In this document: positions 9,870 through 19,208 of the stretch, piece after piece
How the letters are laid out: the number at the start of each line of letters is the position of its first letter
Numbering within the stretch: the stretch's first letter is position 1
Source: Oceanobacter mangrovi
GTDB taxonomy: Bacteria > Pseudomonadota > Gammaproteobacteria > Pseudomonadales > Oceanobacteraceae
NCBI RefSeq assembly: GCF_019740315.1
Contig: NZ_JAHXZR010000004.1
Coordinates: forward strand, 248,001 to 312,000
DNA length: 64,000 bases
Reading direction: 5' to 3'
Program-made: the position numbers and the translations under genes
The notes under the pieces: model-generated
The model's database searches: none
The model's input: only the letters and a program-made list of their open reading frames with translations
Told to the model about the DNA's origin: nothing

Positions 9870-10271
9870 ATGGGCTGGCAGAAGCACGATTACGACAGTA
9901 TTCCGGGCACTTATGTGTTCGATGGAAAGCGTTCCAACTCAGGCTACAACCTGAACCGCATGGCCTATTCCTTTATCCACAAGAACAACCGTGATGAGTT
10001 CGCGGCGGATATGGATGCCTACTGCCGCAAGTACAACCTCAGCGACGAACAGCGTGAGGCGGTACTGGCCGGAGATTTCCTCAAGCTGATGCACCTGGGT
10101 GGCAATGTGTACTACCTGGCCAAGATTGCCGTGTTCCACGGTCTCACCGTACAAGACGCCGGTGCCGCGTTCCACGGCATTACCACAGAAGAATTCAAGC
10201 AACTGCTGCGTGATAACGCGGCAGGCTTCGAGAACAAATTGCAGCAGGAAGGAGGTTACTGGCATGGCTAA
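9870..10271 (+). CDS. ligA: Protocatechuate 4,5-dioxygenase alpha subunit
   Basis: Small subunit (133 residues) of the class III extradiol dioxygenase that opens protocatechuate between C4 and C5. Matches the LigA family in IPGTYVFDGKRSNSGYNLNRMA, a helical Y-x-L-S-x-E-Q core and LGGNVYYLAKI. The ATG at 9870 is preceded by a strong GGAGGT at 9858-9863; the frame is open further upstream but without support. The 3' end overlaps ligB by eight bases. Expected to act in the cytoplasm as an alpha2beta2 enzyme with LigB. Confidence 0.93.
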   Translation: MGWQKHDYDSIPGTYVFDGKRSNSGYNLNRMAYSFIHKNNRDEFAADMDAYCRKYNLSDEQREAVLAGDFLKLMHLGGNVYYLAKIAVFHGLTVQDAGAAFHGITTEEFKQLLRDNAAGFENKLQQEGGYWHG

Positions 10272-11106
10272 GATTATCGCAGGTTTGACGACGTCTCATA
10301 TTCCCGCCATCGGCAACGCCATCGCCAGCGGCCTGGAGCAGGACGAATACTGGAAGCGTTTCTTTGATGGTTACGAGCCGGTCAAAAAATGGCTCGATGA
10401 AGTGAAGCCGGATCTGGCCATTGTGGTGTACAACGACCATGGCCTGAACTTCTTCCTCAACCAGGTACCAACCTTCGCGATGGGTTGTGCGGATCAGTAC
10501 CAGAATGCCGATGAAGGCTGGGGTATTCCGCTGCTGCAACCCTTTGAAGGCGATGCCGCTTTCTCCTGGCACGTGGCAGAAAGCCTGATCAATCAGGGCG
10601 TTGATATGTGTACCTGTCAGGAAATGCTGGTCGACCACGGTTTTACCGTACCGATGCAGCTGTTCTGGCGCCACCACGACAACTGGCCGGTGAAAACCCT
10701 GCCATTCGCGGTGAATACCGTGCAGCACCCGCTGACCAGCGCCAAACGTTGTTTCCAGGTTGGTCAGGCATTGCGCCAGGCAGTTGAGTCCTATCCTGAA
10801 GACATGAAGGTCGTGATCATTGGTACCGGTGGTCTGTCGCACCAGCTGCAAGGTGAGCGTTCCGGTCTGATCGATGTGGAATACGACGTTGCCTGCATTA
10901 ACTCGGTGATTGATAACCCGGAATGGCTGTATAACCAGAGCAACACCGAAATCATGGAAAAAGCCGGTACCGAAGGCATCGAAGTGATCATGTGGATGGT
11001 GATGCGCGGCGCGCTGCCAGAGAAAGTCAACGTACTGCACAAGCATTACCACGCGCCGATTTCCAATACCGGTGCCGGCGTGCTGCTGCTGACGCCAGCA
11101 GAATAA
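10264..11106 (+). CDS. ligB: Protocatechuate 4,5-dioxygenase beta subunit
   Basis: Catalytic subunit, 280 residues, of protocatechuate 4,5-dioxygenase. The non-haem Fe(II) ligands and the catalytic base known in LigB are recognisable: His12 in TTSHIPAIG, His59 in YNDHGLNF, the histidine in GTGGLSHQL and a glutamate near residue 240 in the EIMEKAGTEG region. GGAGG lies about 10 bases before the ATG, inside ligA. No other genes of the 4,5-cleavage (meta) pathway are adjacent, so the ring-opened product must be handled by genes elsewhere. Confidence 0.94.
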   Translation: MAKIIAGLTTSHIPAIGNAIASGLEQDEYWKRFFDGYEPVKKWLDEVKPDLAIVVYNDHGLNFFLNQVPTFAMGCADQYQNADEGWGIPLLQPFEGDAAFSWHVAESLINQGVDMCTCQEMLVDHGFTVPMQLFWRHHDNWPVKTLPFAVNTVQHPLTSAKRCFQVGQALRQAVESYPEDMKVVIIGTGGLSHQLQGERSGLIDVEYDVACINSVIDNPEWLYNQSNTEIMEKAGTEGIEVIMWMVMRGALPEKVNVLHKHYHAPISNTGAGVLLLTPAE

Positions 11107-11134
11107 GCCGCTCGCAACAACGATTTGGGCTCAA

Positions 11135-11174
11135 ACCCGCGTCTACCAGTCAGCAGGTATTCGCGGGTTTTTTA
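11135..11174 (+). terminator. Rho-independent terminator after ligAB
   Basis: A 7-bp stem ACCCGCG (11135-11141) pairs with CGCGGGT (11162-11168) across a 20-base loop and is followed by a run of six T. It closes the ligAB transcript and separates it from the convergent transporter gene. Confidence 0.8.
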
Positions 11175-11201
11175 TCTCTGCGGTTTGGCTCTTGGTCTGT
11201 G

Positions 11202-12092
11202 CTACAGGCGTTCGAGCGTCACCATTAGCACACTGGCGAGAATCATGGTTCCGCCCAGCCACTGCTGCCGACTGATGTGTTCGGCAAAGCGTTTTTTCGA
11301 AAAATACAGCGTGCCCAGTACTTCAATCTGGCCGAGGGTTTTTACCAGCGCCGGATTAACCAGCGCAAAGCCGGTGAACCAGCCAATTGATCCCATTGAA
11401 CTGAGTACGCCAACCTTGATTGACAGCGGTCGCTGTTGACGAATGGGCGCCAGCCAGTCCCGTTGCTGGCGGATTTGCAGGCTACACAGAATGATCGACT
11501 GGATCAGCAATACCAGCCAGAGAGTCATTGCGGCGTTCACCAGTACCGGACCATCGAGGGTATGGCTGGCTTTGGATGCGCTGACGGCGGTGATGGCAAA
11601 ACACAGACCGCTGGCCAGCCCAGGCCACAGTGAGGCATCGCGCCAGAGGTTTTTCAGGCCGGACGCCTTGATCCCCATGGTCATGGCACCCAGCACACCC
11701 AGTATTACGCCACACCAGGCCAGTGTGGTCAGTTCGTGATGCAGCAAGGGAATGGCAATGACGGCGGCCATGACCGCTTCGGTTTTGGCCAGCATGGAGC
11801 CGAGCATAAAACTGCCACTCTGGAATACTCGCAGCATTAACCAGGTCGCCAGGATCTGGCTCACTGCGCAGGCCATCACCCAGCCGCTGTAGTCGGCTGC
11901 TGTCGTTGTTGGCAGTGTGGTTGCACCGATCGTCCACCATAAGCCAGCCAGATACAGGCTCACCAGTGGCAGGCCGAACAACGAGCGGGCCATGGTGGCG
12001 TGCAGGAAACCGGCGTGTTGGGAGAGGTTTTTCTGGTGCGCGGTACGAACAGACTGGCAGGCAGCGGCGAACAGAGTGGCGAGGATCCACAT
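11202..12092 (-). CDS. DMT/EamA family transporter
   Basis: A 296-residue integral membrane protein with about ten hydrophobic helices arranged as two five-helix repeats, the plan of the drug/metabolite transporter superfamily. The first helix contains AAACQSVRTAHQKNL and the second half KTLGQIEVLGTLYFSKKRF, reminiscent of the end of the EamA repeat. Substrate unknown. Convergent with ligAB; no operon partner. It could export or import a small metabolite; there is no evidence tying it to aromatic compounds beyond proximity. Confidence 0.8.
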   Translation of the reverse strand: MWILATLFAAACQSVRTAHQKNLSQHAGFLHATMARSLFGLPLVSLYLAGLWWTIGATTLPTTTAADYSGWVMACAVSQILATWLMLRVFQSGSFMLGSMLAKTEAVMAAVIAIPLLHHELTTLAWCGVILGVLGAMTMGIKASGLKNLWRDASLWPGLASGLCFAITAVSASKASHTLDGPVLVNAAMTLWLVLLIQSIILCSLQIRQQRDWLAPIRQQRPLSIKVGVLSSMGSIGWFTGFALVNPALVKTLGQIEVLGTLYFSKKRFAEHISRQQWLGGTMILASVLMVTLERL

Positions 12093-12150
12093 GGGCAGGA
12101 CTCGGGTAATTCAGAATAGCGCCAGACTACCCAGAGCCGATCGAAAATAA

Positions 12151-12182
12151 AAAGGAATAGTTTTTCTAAAAACTATTCCTTT
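12151..12182. terminator. Perfect 15-bp inverted repeat, probable bidirectional terminator
   Basis: AAAGGAATAGTTTTT at 12151-12165 pairs perfectly with 12168-12182 across a 2-base loop. It lies between darP and the transporter gene, both on the minus strand. The long AT-rich stem with internal A and T runs fits a strong terminator readable from either side. Confidence 0.65.
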
Positions 12183-12189
12183 ATGGAAT

Positions 12190-12714
12190 TTACTCAGCTT
12201 CGCCCTTGATGAACTGGAACAGGTTCTTGTAAGCCTTGCCCGGCTTGCCATTTTCACCGCTGACTTCTTTCTGGGCGTTACGCACCAGGTTGCGCAGCTG
12301 CTGACGGTCAACCTGGGGAAATTGCTCAATAAAGTCGTTCAGTCCCTGGCTGTCTTCCACCAGGCGGTTACGCCACATTTCCAGCTGTTTCTGGCGACGG
12401 CCATAAAGTTCACTGGATGGGTCACGCAGTTCCAGCTGCTCACGAATGGCATCAACATCTTCATCGCGCATCACCCGGCCGATGTAGTTGAGATGGCGCT
12501 TGCGGGCACCAAACTGCTTGATACGCTTGCTTTCCTTGAGGGCGGCCAGCAGGGTTTCGGTGATCGGCAGGGTCGCCCATTGCGACTCTGGCAATTCAGT
12601 CAGCTTTTCGCCCAGCTCCTGCCAACGCTCCATTTCACGTTTCATTTCGGATTTGCTGACCAGCTCGTATTCTTCCGGCTGTTGGTCAAATGGATCCTGG
12701 TCAAAATCGCTCAT
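12190..12714 (-). CDS. darP: DarP (YjgA/DUF615), 50S ribosome assembly factor
   Basis: A 174-residue charged, helical protein of the YjgA/DUF615 family, now called DarP, which associates with late 50S ribosomal precursors near the peptidyl-transferase region. Typical are the N-terminal S-K-S-E-M-K-R-E segment, the KRIKQFGARKRHLNYIGRVMR core and the aromatic C-terminus. The start MSDFDQDPFDQ is preferred over an upstream in-frame ATG because family members begin with such an acidic leader. Monocistronic, ending at a strong inverted repeat. Confidence 0.9.
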   Translation of the reverse strand: MSDFDQDPFDQQPEEYELVSKSEMKREMERWQELGEKLTELPESQWATLPITETLLAALKESKRIKQFGARKRHLNYIGRVMRDEDVDAIREQLELRDPSSELYGRRQKQLEMWRNRLVEDSQGLNDFIEQFPQVDRQQLRNLVRNAQKEVSGENGKPGKAYKNLFQFIKGEAE

Positions 12715-12768
12715 ACATATCTCGCAGAAAGTCTTGCAACAGGTGGGCAAATGGCCCGCCTGGCTATT

Positions 12769-14124
12769 TTAAAGGTAGAACAGGGTCGCCAGACCCAGAA
12801 AAGACATAAAGCCTACCACGTCTGTGACTGTGGTCAGAATCACCCCGCCAGCAAGGGCAGGATCTATTCCTTTGGCTTTAAGAATAATCGGTAAGGCTGC
12901 ACCTGCAACGGCAGCTGCCAGCAGGTTGATCATAATAGCAGCTGCCATGATTACCGACAGCCCCGGATCACGGAACCAGGCGTAGGCCAGCACGGCAATC
13001 ACCACCGCCCACAAGACGCCATTCATGGCGGCGACAATCAGTTCGCGATTGAATAACCACTTGAAGTTGGCGTCACTGAGGTGGCCAAGTGCCTGACCGC
13101 GAATGACCAGGGTCAGGACCTGGCTGCCGGCAATACCGCCCATACTGGCGACAATCGGCATCAGCACGGCCAGCGCCACCACGGCTTCAATGGTCTTGTC
13201 GAACAGGCCAATCACTGCCGAGGCGACAAACGCGGTAATCAGGTTGATACCCAGCCAGACCGCACGGCGGCGCGCGGTTTTCATTGCTGGCGCAAAGGTG
13301 TCTTCTTCATCGTCGAGACCGGCCATACTCATCAGCGAGTGATCGGCGGTCTCACGGATAACGTCGACCACGTCATCGATGGTGATACGGCCGAGCAGGA
13401 TGCCATTGGCGTCCACTACCGGAGCCGATACCAGGTCGTGACGTTCGAACAGCTTGGCGACCTCGGTTTCGTGTTGGGTTGCCTGAATCACGGTACCGCC
13501 GGTCGACATCACTTCCCGCACGGTTTGCTGCGGATCACTGACCAATAATTTACGGATGGTCAGCATACCGATGTATTCGTTCTGGCGGTTCACAACCAGC
13601 AGGCTGTCGGTCATATCCGGCAGTGACTGGTGACGGCGCAGGTAACGCAACACAACGTCGAGGTTGATATCGGGGCGGATGGTGATGGTGTCGGTGTTCA
13701 TCAGACCACCGGCGCTGTCCTCCGGGTAGCCCAGAATGGCTTCCACGCGGGCGCGGTCCTGATGGTCCATCGAGTTCAGAACTTCCAGGGTCACCTGTTC
13801 AGGAAGTTGTTGCAGAATGTCGGCGACGTCGTCCGTTTCAAGATCGGCGGTAACGTCGACAACTTCCTCGGCGCTCATGTCGCTGAGGAATTTGCTTTGG
13901 ATGTCGATTGACAGGTATTGCAGTACTTCCCCTTCGATCTCTTTGTCGACCATTTCCCAGATGACCGCACGGGCCTTGGGTGGGGAGGATTCGATCAGAT
14001 GGGCAACATCAACCGGTGCCAGACCGGAATTGATAATACGGCGGACACGCGACATGGCACCGGAATCCAGCGCTTCCTTAAGGCTATGGAGTTTGGATTT
14101 TGCCTTTTCGCTGAGTTCTGCCAT
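12769..14124 (-). CDS. mgtE: Magnesium transporter MgtE
   Basis: A 451-residue protein with the full MgtE plan: N-terminal superhelical domain (about 1-130, ending in HQDRARVEAILGYPEDSAGGLM), a CBS pair (about 135-260, LVVNRQNEYIGMLTIRKL and DANGILLGRITIDDVVDV), a plug helix and five membrane helices. MgtE is a Mg2+-gated channel in the inner membrane, where Mg2+ binding between the N and CBS domains closes the pore. Stand-alone gene; no Mg2+ riboswitch was recognised in the roughly 150 bases upstream. Confidence 0.95.
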   Translation of the reverse strand: MAELSEKAKSKLHSLKEALDSGAMSRVRRIINSGLAPVDVAHLIESSPPKARAVIWEMVDKEIEGEVLQYLSIDIQSKFLSDMSAEEVVDVTADLETDDVADILQQLPEQVTLEVLNSMDHQDRARVEAILGYPEDSAGGLMNTDTITIRPDINLDVVLRYLRRHQSLPDMTDSLLVVNRQNEYIGMLTIRKLLVSDPQQTVREVMSTGGTVIQATQHETEVAKLFERHDLVSAPVVDANGILLGRITIDDVVDVIRETADHSLMSMAGLDDEEDTFAPAMKTARRRAVWLGINLITAFVASAVIGLFDKTIEAVVALAVLMPIVASMGGIAGSQVLTLVIRGQALGHLSDANFKWLFNRELIVAAMNGVLWAVVIAVLAYAWFRDPGLSVIMAAAIMINLLAAAVAGAALPIILKAKGIDPALAGGVILTTVTDVVGFMSFLGLATLFYL

Positions 14125-14271
14125 GGGGTCACCACCAGGGAAGGGAATGGCACGATTTTAGCGTGAAAAGGTTGACCTTACCACGCAGGATTCGCTGAAA
14201 GTGCTGTTACTGTCGACCGTATCAAATTGAAATTTAAGGATAAGTTGTTACAGACGTGTTGGTGTTAGCGA

Positions 14272-14541
14272 TTATTCCGGCTCGTCAAAACGACGATTAA
14301 TCAGGTCACACAAGGCATCCAGAGCGGCCTGCTCATCGGCACCGGTGGCTTCGATCTCGATGTCGGTGCCCTTGCTGGCAGCCAGCATCATCACCGCCAT
14401 AATGCTTTTGGCATCGACCATCCGATTGGGGTAACCGACCTTGATGGCGGAACCAAAGGCGGCCGCGGTAGAGACCAGTTTGGCCGCTGCACGGGCATGC
14501 AAACCGAGCTTGTTGATAATGGTGATCGTGGTAGAGACCAT
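14272..14541 (-). CDS. ptsO: NPr, HPr-like phosphocarrier of the nitrogen PTS
   Basis: An 89-residue HPr-fold protein. The phosphorylated His15 lies in KLGLHARAAAKL and the second conserved helix is KSIMAVMMLAAS. Its place next to rapZ, ptsN and rpoN marks it as NPr (PtsO), which passes phosphate from EI-Ntr to EIIA-Ntr. The ATG at 14541 has AGGAG about 7 bases upstream; an earlier in-frame start would add only five residues. Last gene of the rpoN operon. Confidence 0.94.
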   Translation of the reverse strand: MVSTTITIINKLGLHARAAAKLVSTAAAFGSAIKVGYPNRMVDAKSIMAVMMLAASKGTDIEIEATGADEQAALDALCDLINRRFDEPE

Positions 14542-14570
14542 CCATAACTCCTGCAAATGAATAATGAAAT

Positions 14571-15440
14571 TCAGCCGTGACTGTGAGGCTGGCGGTTGAG
14601 TTCCCGGTGGCGTACCTGGACGTTGGAGAATTTATCGGCAAATGCGCCCGCCAGTCGTTCGGACAGGTAAACCGAGCGGTGCTGGCCGCCGGTGCAACCA
14701 ATCGCGATGGTCAGATAGCTACGATTGTTCTGCTCAAAGCTCGGCAACCAGCGCAGCAGGTAGCCTTCGATATCGGCGAACATCTGGTTAACCTCGTCCT
14801 TGTTGGCCAGAAACTGGCGAATTTCCGGGTCCTGGCCCGTGAATGGCCGTAATTCCGGTTGCCAGTAGGGATTCGGCAGGCAGCGTACATCAAAGACAAA
14901 GTCGGCATCCAGTGGAATGCCCTGCTTGAAGCCAAACGACTGGAACAACACCGCCATATCCGGAGTGTTTTTTTCAGCCACCCGCATTTTGATCAGGCTG
15001 CGCAGTTCATGTACTGACATCCGGGTGGTATCCAGGGTCAGATCGGCCATATTGGCCACTGGCCCAAGCATTTCGGTTTCCCGCTCAATCGCTTCCGCCA
15101 ACGAAATATTGTTGTTGGTCAGCGGGTGTTTGCGACGGGTGGAGCTGAAACGCTGCAGCAATACTTCTTCGGTGGCGTCGAGGAACACAATATCGAGCTG
15201 ACGATACTGTTTGGGTAATTCGGTCAGAACTTCCGTGATGTGTTCGATGGCATCCGGCAGGTTGCGGACATCGACACTGACGGCGATGGATTTGCGCTTT
15301 TCGGTGGAGGGCAGGTCAGCAAGGGCAGGTAACAGGTCAACGGGCAGGTTGTCGATACAATAAAAACCCAGATCTTCAAGAACGGCCAGTGCACTGGACT
15401 TGCCGGAACCTGAGCGACCACTGATTACCACCAGACGCAT
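14571..15440 (-). CDS. rapZ: RNase adapter protein RapZ
   Basis: RapZ is an NTP-binding RNA-binding protein that in enterics delivers the sRNA GlmZ to RNase E to control glucosamine-6-phosphate synthase. The 289-residue product has the Walker A motif SGRSGSGKSSAL at its N-terminus and the conserved C-terminal region AIGCTGGQHRSVYLSERL. Located between ptsN and npr as in E. coli. Whether a GlmZ-like sRNA exists here cannot be judged from the window. Confidence 0.94.
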   Translation of the reverse strand: MRLVVISGRSGSGKSSALAVLEDLGFYCIDNLPVDLLPALADLPSTEKRKSIAVSVDVRNLPDAIEHITEVLTELPKQYRQLDIVFLDATEEVLLQRFSSTRRKHPLTNNNISLAEAIERETEMLGPVANMADLTLDTTRMSVHELRSLIKMRVAEKNTPDMAVLFQSFGFKQGIPLDADFVFDVRCLPNPYWQPELRPFTGQDPEIRQFLANKDEVNQMFADIEGYLLRWLPSFEQNNRSYLTIAIGCTGGQHRSVYLSERLAGAFADKFSNVQVRHRELNRQPHSHG

Positions 15441-15463
15441 GAGCTGCCTCCATCGCAGAGGAA

Positions 15464-15919
15464 TTAGTTGGCCAGCGCCCGCTCATAGAGCTGGATGTTG
15501 CTGGCGGCATCACGCAGTTGCTGGCGATAGTCCGGCTGGCTGAAATTACCGGCCAGGGTTGCCAGAATCTGCAGGTGTTCGTCGGTGGCTTCTTCAGGAA
15601 CCAGCAGGGCAAACACCAGATCGACTGGTTGTTTGTCGATCGAATCGAAATCGATGGCTTGCTGCAGGCGCAGCAGCACACCGATCGCCTGTCCACACTG
15701 CCGCAGGCGGCAATGTGGAATGGCTATGCCTTCGCCGATACCGGTACTGCCCAAACGTTCACGGCCGAGCAGGCGTTCAAACACCTCGTCGGCCGAGCTG
15801 CCGGAAATGTCGTCAGCGACCAGGCTGGCGATAAATTCGAGCAGCTTTTTCTTGCTGGTGACATCAACGTCAGCCAGCGTGCGTTCAGGGGTCAGAATAT
15901 CAGCAATTGCGAGGGTCAT
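15464..15919 (-). CDS. ptsN: PTS EIIA-Ntr component PtsN
   Basis: A 151-residue PTS EIIA domain of the fructose/mannitol superfamily. The phosphorylated histidine is His69 in GIAIPHCRL. EIIA-Ntr is the terminal acceptor of the nitrogen PTS and regulates K+ uptake, sensor kinases and stress systems through protein contacts rather than sugar transport. It follows hpf by three bases and precedes rapZ, the standard rpoN-operon arrangement. Confidence 0.95.
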   Translation of the reverse strand: MTLAIADILTPERTLADVDVTSKKKLLEFIASLVADDISGSSADEVFERLLGRERLGSTGIGEGIAIPHCRLRQCGQAIGVLLRLQQAIDFDSIDKQPVDLVFALLVPEEATDEHLQILATLAGNFSQPDYRQQLRDAASNIQLYERALAN

Positions 15920-15922
15920 GCG

Positions 15923-16225
15923 TTAGCCTTGTCCGTGCTGTCGGGCAACCAGTTTTTCCTTGTACTTCAGCACCTGACGGTCGAGTTTGTCGGCCATCAG
16001 ATCAATTGCTGCGTACATGTCGTCGTGAGTAGCCGTGGCATTGATGTCAGTTCCACCGATGTGGATGCTGCCTTCAGCGATCTTGCGATCTTTCTCTACC
16101 GTCATGGTGAATTGGCCGGAAGTAATGGTTTCTGCGTGACGCTCCAGGCGTACCAGTTTTTCCTTTACGTAGGCTTCCATGGCTTCGGTGACTTCTACAT
16201 GATGGCCACTGATTTTAATGCTCAT
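15923..16225 (-). CDS. hpf: Ribosome hibernation promoting factor Hpf (short form)
   Basis: A 100-residue protein of the short HPF/YfiA type that binds the 30S decoding region and promotes 100S ribosome dimers in stationary phase. Begins MSIKISGHHVEVTEAM and carries the DMYAAIDLMADKLDRQV helix. A longer frame upstream is open, but the family starts at this ATG and GGAGCC lies 7 bases before it. Placed directly downstream of rpoN. Confidence 0.94.
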   Translation of the reverse strand: MSIKISGHHVEVTEAMEAYVKEKLVRLERHAETITSGQFTMTVEKDRKIAEGSIHIGGTDINATATHDDMYAAIDLMADKLDRQVLKYKEKLVARQHGQG

Positions 16226-16278
16226 ATTACGGCTCCTTAGATACAGTTCCAGCTTTGAGACTAGACCGGATAACGGTG

Positions 16279-17763
16279 TCAAATCAACTGTTTACGTTCA
16301 TTCGATGGTGGAATGAGCATGGCCTCACGATACTTCGCAACTGTCCTTCGTGCGACCTGAATGCCCTTGTCGCCCAGCATGGCGGCAATCTTGTTGTCAC
16401 TCAGAGGTTTGCGTGGATTTTCTTCGCCAATCAGCTTCTTGATCATGGCGCGGATCGCGGTCGACGAACACTCGCCGCCGGTATCTGTGCTGACATGACT
16501 GGAGAAGAAGTACTTGAGCTCGAAAATACCGCGCGGGGTATGCATGAATTTCTGGGTAGTGACCCGGGAAATGGTCGATTCGTGCATGCCAACGGCTTCG
16601 GCGATGTCATGCAATACCAGTGGTTTCATCTTTTCTTCGCCTTCCTCGAAGAAATCGATCTGGTATTCAACAATCTTGGTGGCCACTTTCAGCAAGGTTT
16701 CGTTACGGCTTTGCAGGCTCTTGATGAACCAGCGGGCTTCTTGCAGGTGGTCTTTCAGGAAGGTGTTGTCGGAACTGCTGTCGGAACGGCGTACCAGCGA
16801 GGCATAGTCGGCGTTGACGCGCAGCTTTGGCGCGATATCCGGGTTTAGCTCAACCCGCCATTCGTCACGGACGTTGCGGACGATCACGTCCGGTACGACG
16901 TATTCCGACTGATCGGCGCTGATACCGGCACCTGGCTTGGGATTGAGTTCCTTGACCAGTCGCAGTACCGCCTTGAGATCTTCTTCCTTGAGCTTGGCCT
17001 TACGCATCAGGGTCGGGTAGTCCTTGCTGCCCAACAGGCTGATGTATTCGCTGATCACCAGCTTGGCTTCACTCAGCCACGGCGTGTCTGGTGGCAACTG
17101 GTTGAGTTGCAACAGCAGACATTCGCGCAGGTCGCGGGCAAATACGCCAGCGGGGTCGAATTGTTGCAGTCGTTTGAGTACCGCAACCACTTCGTCTTCC
17201 TCGACTTCAAGTTCCGGGTCGAGGGATTCGAGCACGTCTTCGATAGTGGTGTGCAGATAACCGTCGTCATCAACGCCATCAATCAGCATGGTGGCGATTT
17301 CGCGGTCAACGTCGCTCATCGGCGTCAGGTTGAGCTGCCATTCCAGGTGACCTTGCAGATCGTCGGTGGTGGCGTGACGGGAATCGTAATCGAAGTCGTC
17401 ATCACCAACCGGACCCGGGCCCGCCGCGGTGCTGGCGGTGGTCTGGAAGGTGTCATCCCAGTCGCTGTCGACCGGTAGCTCGTCAGGCATTTTGTCATCG
17501 TTCCATTGGTCACCGAGCTCCTGGGTGTCGGTTTCCTGAACGTTGGCAGTGACTTCAATGTCCTTGTCATGTTCTGCCTGACCGGAATCTGCATAATCTT
17601 CATGATCAGACTCGTCGTGTTCCAGCATGGGGTTGGAATCCAGGGCTTCCTGAATTTCCTGTTGCAGATCCAGAGTCGACAGTTGCAGCAGGCGAATAGC
17701 TTGCTGGAGCTGTGGCGTCATGGTCAGCTGCTGACCCATTTTTAACTGAAGCGATGCTTTCAT
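16279..17763 (-). CDS. rpoN: RNA polymerase sigma-54 factor RpoN
   Basis: Complete sigma54 of 494 residues. Region I ([23 protein letters not shown]) begins the protein, followed by an acidic region II (about 55-140), the core-binding domain, the helix-turn-helix and the RpoN box [12 protein letters not shown] near the C-terminus that reads the -24 element. It allows activator-dependent transcription and is directly relevant to the FisR-like activator and -24/-12 promoter at 43977-43992 in this window. Followed by hpf-ptsN-rapZ-npr. Confidence 0.97.
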   Translation of the reverse strand: MKASLQLKMGQQLTMTPQLQQAIRLLQLSTLDLQQEIQEALDSNPMLEHDESDHEDYADSGQAEHDKDIEVTANVQETDTQELGDQWNDDKMPDELPVDSDWDDTFQTTASTAAGPGPVGDDDFDYDSRHATTDDLQGHLEWQLNLTPMSDVDREIATMLIDGVDDDGYLHTTIEDVLESLDPELEVEEDEVVAVLKRLQQFDPAGVFARDLRECLLLQLNQLPPDTPWLSEAKLVISEYISLLGSKDYPTLMRKAKLKEEDLKAVLRLVKELNPKPGAGISADQSEYVVPDVIVRNVRDEWRVELNPDIAPKLRVNADYASLVRRSDSSSDNTFLKDHLQEARWFIKSLQSRNETLLKVATKIVEYQIDFFEEGEEKMKPLVLHDIAEAVGMHESTISRVTTQKFMHTPRGIFELKYFFSSHVSTDTGGECSSTAIRAMIKKLIGEENPRKPLSDNKIAAMLGDKGIQVARRTVAKYREAMLIPPSNERKQLI

Positions 17764-17874
17764 ACTGCGCTACTGTATTCGATAATCGGCATGTTCTGTG
17801 CATTATACGCCAGCTTTGAACGCTGGGAATGCCCCTGATACATCTGTTTATAAATACCCATAAATTTTGCGGTA

Positions 17875-18600
17875 TTAAAGGCGGAAATCCTGACCCAGAT
17901 AAACAGCTCGCACCTGTTCATTGGCCAGCACTTCTTCGGCATTGCCTTCAGCAATGATATGGCCACCGCCTACGATATAGGCTTTTTCGCAGATGGCGAG
18001 TGTTTCCCGTACATTGTGGTCGGTAATCAGTACCCCAATGCCACGGTTTTTCAGCTGGCGGATGATATCCATGATGTCGGAGACGGAAATCGGGTCAACC
18101 CCGGCAAACGGCTCATCCAACAGAATGAAAGAGGGTTCGGCAGCCAGTGCGCGGGCAATTTCTACCCGTCGCCGTTCGCCACCAGACAGCGCCATACCGG
18201 CGCTCTTGCGGATGTGTTGGATATGAAATTCATCCAGCAGCTGTTCCAGCAGGGCCTGACGCTCAGCCTTGTTGAGGTCGTGTCGGGTTTCCAGGATCGC
18301 CATAATATTGTCTTCAACACTGAGTTTTCTGAAGATTGAAGCTTCCTGGGGTAAATAGCCGATACCCTGGCGTGCTCGCCCGTGCATGGGCAAATGGCTG
18401 ATGTCCTCATCGTCGATGCGGATGCGGCCTTTGTCTGCCTGCACAAGGTTGACGATCATATAGAAACAGGTGGTTTTGCCAGCCCCGTTAGGGCCCAACA
18501 GGCCGACAATCTGGCCACTGGAGACCGCCAGCGAAACATCCTTGACGACCTCTCGGCCACCATAACTTTTCGCCAGGTGCTCAGCGTAAAGGGTTTTCAT
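17875..18600 (-). CDS. lptB: LPS export ABC ATPase LptB
   Basis: Cytoplasmic ATPase of the LptB2FGC machine that pulls LPS out of the inner membrane. The 241-residue product shows Walker [10 protein letters not shown], signature LSGGERRR and Walker [13 protein letters not shown]. Its ATG overlaps the lptA stop by four bases (ATGA). The gap of 111 bases to rpoN may contain the rpoN promoter. Confidence 0.97.
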   Translation of the reverse strand: MKTLYAEHLAKSYGGREVVKDVSLAVSSGQIVGLLGPNGAGKTTCFYMIVNLVQADKGRIRIDDEDISHLPMHGRARQGIGYLPQEASIFRKLSVEDNIMAILETRHDLNKAERQALLEQLLDEFHIQHIRKSAGMALSGGERRRVEIARALAAEPSFILLDEPFAGVDPISVSDIMDIIRQLKNRGIGVLITDHNVRETLAICEKAYIVGGGHIIAEGNAEEVLANEQVRAVYLGQDFRL

Positions 18601-19208
18601 TGGGCGTTTCCTTCAGCGCTGTTTTCGACCGCAGTACCCTTGCTGGCAGATTCTTCCGCCGCCGGTTGTGCTGGTGCTTGTTCAGATTGCTGGGGCTGGA
18701 TAACCACCCGGATGCGTTGTTTGTCATCGCTGGTGCTGCTGGTGTTATTGCTGCCAGCTTCGTCACCGCCACTGGCGGTAACGGTCTCACGAGTGATGTC
18801 GTAGCGGATCAGCTCGCCACTGAAGAGGTTACTTTCCTGGCGCAGTTCAGCGTCACCCTTGAAGGTGATCTGGCGGTCGCGGGCAAAATAGTCGATGCGC
18901 TTGGCGGTCGCGTGGGTAACCGGCTTGTCGGCACTGACCTGTTGTTCATAACGGGCTGGTGCTCCTTCGGCGATGGCCTGCTGCAGATTCTTGCCGTCCA
19001 GCATCAGGACCAGGCGTTCAGACTCGATTTTCAATGTTCCCTGGGTCAGCACCACGTCGCCTTCATAGACCACCATACCGGTCTTGCGATCCAGTTCGGC
19101 ACGATCAGACTGAATGACCATTTCCTGTTGCCAGTCTTGCGGCAAAGCCTGCAACGAGGAGGACAGCAGGGCCATAAGGGCGGTCACGTATAACTTAGTC
19201 TTGAACAT
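18597..19208 (-). CDS. lptA: Periplasmic LPS bridge protein LptA
   Basis: A 203-residue periplasmic protein with a signal peptide (about 1-21, cleavage near LQALPQD) and the OstA-like beta-jellyroll that polymerises into the LPS bridge from LptC to LptD. The region [21 protein letters not shown] is typical. The C-terminal 45 or so residues are low-complexity (Ser/Ala/Gln/Glu-rich), longer than in E. coli LptA. Overlaps lptC by 14 bases and lptB by four, consistent with one transcript. Confidence 0.93.
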   Translation of the reverse strand: MFKTKLYVTALMALLSSSLQALPQDWQQEMVIQSDRAELDRKTGMVVYEGDVVLTQGTLKIESERLVLMLDGKNLQQAIAEGAPARYEQQVSADKPVTHATAKRIDYFARDRQITFKGDAELRQESNLFSGELIRYDITRETVTASGGDEAGSNNTSSTSDDKQRIRVVIQPQQSEQAPAQPAAEESASKGTAVENSAEGNAQ

